From NCBI RefSeq assembly GCF_000685075.1, contig NZ_BAYD01000081.1, forward strand, positions 1-35,618: DNA of 35,618 bases, given 5' to 3'. Position numbers and translations under genes: made by a program. A model generated the notes under the pieces. The model saw only the letters and a program-made list of their open reading frames with translations, was not told the origin of the DNA and did no database searches. The DNA comes from Paraburkholderia oxyphila NBRC 105797. Lineage in GTDB: Bacteria > Pseudomonadota > Gammaproteobacteria > Burkholderiales > Burkholderiaceae. Shown piece by piece: positions 33,034 through 35,618 of this stretch (position 1 is its first letter; each line of letters begins with the position of its first letter).

Positions 33034-33451
33034 AGCGGAGTTTCCGCACGCATTCGATCGTCGACGCTCGATCTGCGAGCGTGACTGGTGCAGTTCCAGT
33101 CGACCGGGCGGGCACGGGATCTTTTTTCACCCGAACCTGGTCTCGTGCTGTTCCATTACGGCAGTGCGGTGATGAACATCCGGCAGGCGAAACTCACGCG
33201 AAGGCACAGCGCTCTCGCGACCGGGGAGACTGGTCGACAACGCGCTGAACTGCTTCTACGGAGATCCGGGATGGATCCGGTGGCTGAGTGCGCGGCTCGC
33301 CGGTTGCGCGCGCTGAGGACGGCAGGCAGAGGGTTCCGCATCGGGGCGATTCGTGACTTGCCGCAGTTGCAACGTCATGTCGCTCGACAGGCGAGCTCAT
33401 GCCGGAGTGTGAAAGCGCCTGCTTACCGAATCGCCATCGGGTATCTGAAGT
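33034..33451. other. Gene-free stretch after the second H-NS gene
   Basis: About 420 bp with no supported gene. A small inverted repeat GACTGG/CCAGTC lies near 33081-33099 and a T-run follows at about 33122-33127, which may end the H-NS transcript, but the two are too far apart to call a terminator. Confidence 0.35.
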
Positions 33452-33670
33452 TCAACCGTGATTGTCGACCCAGGCGCGCGCCCACGCCAGACCAGCATCC
33501 TGAGCCTCTGCTTCAGTATCGAACCACCCCAGAATGCCGGACGCCTCGACAAACTTCTGGTCGCGCGTAATTGTCCCGCTCGCAGCGTAACGGTCCGAAG
33601 TGAGCAGGCCCTGTTGTTGCGCAATCGCGTGGCCCCACAGCGCGTAACCTTTGGACGTCTCATGTTCCAT
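33452..33670 (-). CDS. Conserved small protein of Burkholderia type (72 aa)
   Basis: 72 aa from ATG 33670 (MEHETSKGYALWGHAI); GGAG lies about 10 bases upstream, and the frame is open 10 codons further without a better start. It contains YAASGTITRDQKFVEASGIL and ends GLAWARAWVDNHG. I recognise this pattern from small hypothetical proteins common in Burkholderia genomes: a short beta sheet, then a helix with AxAAGLAWARAWVD. The function is unknown. Oriented toward the H-NS gene. Confidence 0.78.
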   Translation of the reverse strand: MEHETSKGYALWGHAIAQQQGLLTSDRYAASGTITRDQKFVEASGILGWFDTEAEAQDAGLAWARAWVDNHG

Positions 33671-34214
33671 GGGTGAGTCGCTCCGGCAATCCGGCTGCAA
33701 GCAGCCGCGTTGAAGAGAGGCGCTCCGGTCCGGCCAGGCATCTGCTGCGCGCCATCGACGGCCAGTCTACCTCCGTTCGCGGCTCGCGTCGTGGATAGGG
33801 AGAGCAGCCCGACGTGTTGTTCCGTGGCGGAGCGCATGCGGAAGACCGGAATTGCGTCTGGGCCTTCGCTAAGCTCCAGCGATCACTCACGCCCGCTTCA
33901 CCCCGTCACTGCGCGGATCGTTGGAATTTCTCCACACCAGGGCGCGACGCAGGCGGTCGCGCACGGTGGCGGCCACACGCCACTTCACGGAATTCATCCG
34001 GTAGCGGCGACGCGTTTGTCTTGAACGATGTGAAATCGGAGCGCTCGGGCGGTTCCGTGCGAAACGGATGGTGCGGTCAATCCTGCGCGGAACCGCGCAG
34101 GATTGGGCTGCACCCGTCAGTGGGCACGTGCCAGGCGAGCGGTGGCCAGTGGTTCCCCCCTCACTCGCGACATGCGCGAGTGTCATACACACCGGGAGTG
34201 CGCTCTGAAACCTG
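33671..34214. other. Gene-free stretch with one strong palindrome
   Basis: About 540 bp in which long frames exist on both strands but none has a recognisable product or ribosome site. The only notable structure is the 28-bp inverted repeat at 34078-34105, listed separately. Confidence 0.4.
34078..34105. terminator. Perfect 13-bp inverted repeat, terminator-like
   Basis: CAATCCTGCGCGG (34078-34090) and CCGCGCAGGATTG (34093-34105) are separated by only AA. It lies 110 bp beyond the end of the leftward phaB/58-aa ORF unit. It could act as a transcript-end hairpin for that unit, although no T-run follows, or be a protein-binding palindrome. Confidence 0.4.
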
Positions 34215-34391
34215 CTACAGCGGGCATTGCGTCGACTTCGGGCAGGCGGCTGCATCGCAGCACTGCTCGAAGACCAGCTCCCGGTACGGCCTGGCGCCAC
34301 TGCCCGTGAGGCGTTGTGGCCCGTAGATCCGGTTCACCACGACGACGCGCTGCGTCAGCCTGCACGGATACAACTGCTGGATGGATTCCAT
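34215..34391 (-). CDS. Possible small Cys-rich protein downstream of phaB (58 aa)
   Basis: From ATG 34391 to TAG 34215-34217 the - strand encodes 58 aa beginning MESIQQLYPCRLTQRVVVVN. It continues with RIYGPQRLTGSGARPYRELV and ends FEQCCDAAACPKSTQCPL. Five of six Cys cluster in the last third (CC-x4-C-x5-C), a metal- or disulfide-type arrangement. Codon use is strongly GC3, as in phaB, whose stop lies 34 bp upstream. The ribosome site is weak, so expression may depend on coupling to phaB. Family not firmly recognised. Confidence 0.5.
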   Translation of the reverse strand: MESIQQLYPCRLTQRVVVVNRIYGPQRLTGSGARPYRELVFEQCCDAAACPKSTQCPL

Positions 34392-34425
34392 AATCAGGTG
34401 ATGTCCGCTCGCTCAAGCGCGACGG

Positions 34426-35169
34426 TCATTGCATGTGCTGGCCGCCGTTGATGGGGATGTTCGCGCCGGTCACGAAGCTTGCGTCGTCCGAGCACAGGAA
34501 CAGCACGAGCGCGGCGACTTCGTCCGGATTGCCGAGACGGCCCATCGGGATCTGCGGCAGGATCTTCGTGTCGAGAATCTCCTGCGGGATGGCCGTGACC
34601 ATTTTCGTCGCGAGATAGCCTGGCGAGATCGTGTTCACCGTCACCCCCTTGCGGGCGACCTCCAGTGCGAGCGACTTCGTGAAGCCGTGCATGCCGGCCT
34701 TCGCCGCCGCATAGTTCGTCTGGCCCACGGCGCCCTTGGAGCCGTTCACCGACGAAATATTGATGATGCGGCCCCAGGCGCGCTCGACCATGCTGTCGCA
34801 CAACGGCTTCGAGATGTTGAAGATGGAGTCCAGATTGGTGCGCAGCACGGCGTCCCAGTTGACCTTGTCCATCTTCCTGAAGGTCATGTCGCGCGTGATG
34901 CCGGCGTTGTTGACCAGAATGTCCACAGGGCCGACGTCGCGCTGGATTTTCGCGGCGCCGTGCTGGCACGAGTCGTAGTCGGCGACATCGATGGAATACG
35001 CATGGAAATCGCGGTCCGTCTCCTTCATTCTGGCCAGCCAGTCCTTAGCGCCTGCGTTGTCCGGCGAGTGCGTGACGACCACCTTGTAGCCTGCGTCGTA
35101 GAGTCGTACGCTGATGGCCTCACCGAGACCGCCCATTCCGCCTGTTACCAATGCAATACGCTTAGTCAT
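34426..35169 (-). CDS. phaB: Acetoacetyl-CoA reductase PhaB (NADPH-dependent SDR)
   Basis: 247 aa, the usual PhaB length. It has the classic SDR cofactor motif TGGMGGLG (9-16), NNAGITRD, the catalytic Ser in INISSVNGSKGAVGQTNYAA, and YAAAKAG with the Tyr/Lys pair. SPGYLATKMV near the end is the usual PhaB substrate-side motif. It reduces acetoacetyl-CoA to (R)-3-hydroxybutyryl-CoA, the monomer precursor for polyhydroxybutyrate. It follows phaA in the same direction, 224 bp downstream. Confidence 0.95.
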   Translation of the reverse strand: MTKRIALVTGGMGGLGEAISVRLYDAGYKVVVTHSPDNAGAKDWLARMKETDRDFHAYSIDVADYDSCQHGAAKIQRDVGPVDILVNNAGITRDMTFRKMDKVNWDAVLRTNLDSIFNISKPLCDSMVERAWGRIINISSVNGSKGAVGQTNYAAAKAGMHGFTKSLALEVARKGVTVNTISPGYLATKMVTAIPQEILDTKILPQIPMGRLGNPDEVAALVLFLCSDDASFVTGANIPINGGQHMQ

Positions 35170-35207
35170 ACTATCTATCCGCGAGAGAAAAATTAAAAAT
35201 CATCCAG

Positions 35208-35232
35208 GTGGCGCCCGGCCAGGGGGCGCCAC
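35208..35232 (-). terminator. Weak hairpin between phaA and phaB
   Basis: GTGGCGCC (35208-35215) and GGCGCCAC (35225-35232) form a perfect 8-bp stem. Read leftward, it is followed after about 8 bases by ATTTTTAATTTTT (35191-35203 on the other strand). This may partly end or attenuate phaA transcription before phaB; the distance to the T-run makes it uncertain. Confidence 0.4.
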
Positions 35233-35393
35233 GACTGTCCTGGCCCGCTGTCCTCGCACACCGGGCGAAGATTGCGCGGGCACAATCGCGCGGCTTGTAT
35301 TGTCCGTCTAGTCTTGCGCGAAACTTCTCCAGTTTGCCCGCCTGTGCGCGGTGCATCGCGCCTCGGGGGCAAACCGTTTTACTGCAGTACGGC

Positions 35394-35618
35394 TCAGTCG
35401 CGCTCGAGCGCAAGCGCCACGCCCATGCCGCCGCCGATGCACAGCGAGGCGAGACCGCGCTTCGCGTCGCGGCGCTGCATCTCGTGCAGCAGCGTCACCA
35501 GAATGCGGCAGCCCGATGCGCCAATCGGGTGACCGATTGCAATCGCCCCGCCGTTCACGTTGATCTTCGACGTGTCCCAGCCCATCTGCTTGTTCACGGC
35601 CAGCGCCTGCGCCGCGAA
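35394..35618 (-). CDS. phaA: Acetyl-CoA acetyltransferase PhaA (C-terminal part, runs off the window)
   Basis: The last 74 residues are visible, beginning FAAQALAVNKQMGWD at the right edge. The thiolase end motifs are intact: catalytic His in NGGAIAIGHPIGASGCRIL and catalytic Cys in LASLCIGGGMGVAL. This enzyme condenses two acetyl-CoA to acetoacetyl-CoA, the step before PhaB. The neighbouring phaB supports phaA over other thiolases; the start and the rest lie beyond the window. Confidence 0.93.
   Translation of the reverse strand, partial: FAAQALAVNKQMGWDTSKINVNGGAIAIGHPIGASGCRILVTLLHEMQRRDAKRGLASLCIGGGMGVALALERD

Noticed and set aside
33887..34326. 137-aa (-) and 170-aa (+) frames between the 72-aa protein and phaB
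   Set aside because: Mutually overlapping, Arg/Ser-rich and without ribosome sites; the 58-aa frame at 34215-34391 has better coding character.
1..35618. tRNA, rRNA or integrase-att signatures
   Set aside because: No cloverleaf-forming sequence, rRNA segment or integrase gene was seen on either strand, so an integrative element with a tRNA attachment site is not supported within this window.

Overview
The window looks like part of a large plasmid or secondary replicon (megaplasmid/chromid) of a Burkholderiales bacterium, most likely Burkholderia, Paraburkholderia or Caballeronia. The grounds are high GC with strong GC3 in most genes, a phaA/phaB pair at the right edge, two small H-NS proteins with the C-terminal WSGRGRAP motif, and a Rep_3 initiator with iterons and its own parAB locus. 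The genus is inferred; no rRNA or other taxonomic marker is present.

Layout. (1) 1-3,860, + strand: the end of a coiled-coil protein; a 401-aa regulator that reads as an FlhD-like segment followed by a complete FlhC-like domain; two small overlapping genes; and a CAP-domain lipoprotein. (2) 3,880-19,582, - strand: one compact operon of 15 genes with overlaps or gaps of a few bases. It starts with the VirB8, VirB9 and VirB10 proteins of a type IV secretion core complex. It continues with a transglycosylase, a hybrid VirB9/TcpQ-like protein, a second transglycosylase and a TcpQ-like protein. It ends with the type IVb pilus set PilN-PilO-PilP-PilQ-PilR-PilS-PilV and a secreted Cys-repeat protein. 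A perfect hairpin separates its end from the CAP gene. (3) 19,583-23,541: a divergent control region with TTAGGCGCCTAA palindromes, a lone ParB-type HTH protein, about 17 iterons, a tandem duplication of the rep control region, and a Rep_3 initiator. (4) 23,542-25,000: insertion-sequence debris, including a decayed TnpB-like fragment. (5) 25,000-28,210: a partition locus parA-parB-membrane protein, bracketed by four palindromic sites with a GCACGTGC core. (6) 28,210-33,670: a gene-poor region with relics, a 25-bp tandem repeat, a 63-aa protein, a DEDDh exonuclease, two H-NS proteins (one with a histone-H1-like tail) and a 72-aa conserved small protein. (7) 34,215-35,618: phaB, a 58-aa Cys-rich ORF downstream of it, and the 3' end of phaA.

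How it may work together. The - strand operon would build an envelope-spanning channel and a retractable or adhesive thin pilus, as in IncI-type conjugation, but VirB4, VirB6, VirB11, relaxase, coupling protein and prepilin peptidase are not in this window. The rep/iteron block and the parAB block supply replication and segregation. The lone ParB-HTH protein, the FlhDC-like protein and the H-NS proteins are candidates for controlling the large operon; this is inference from position and family.
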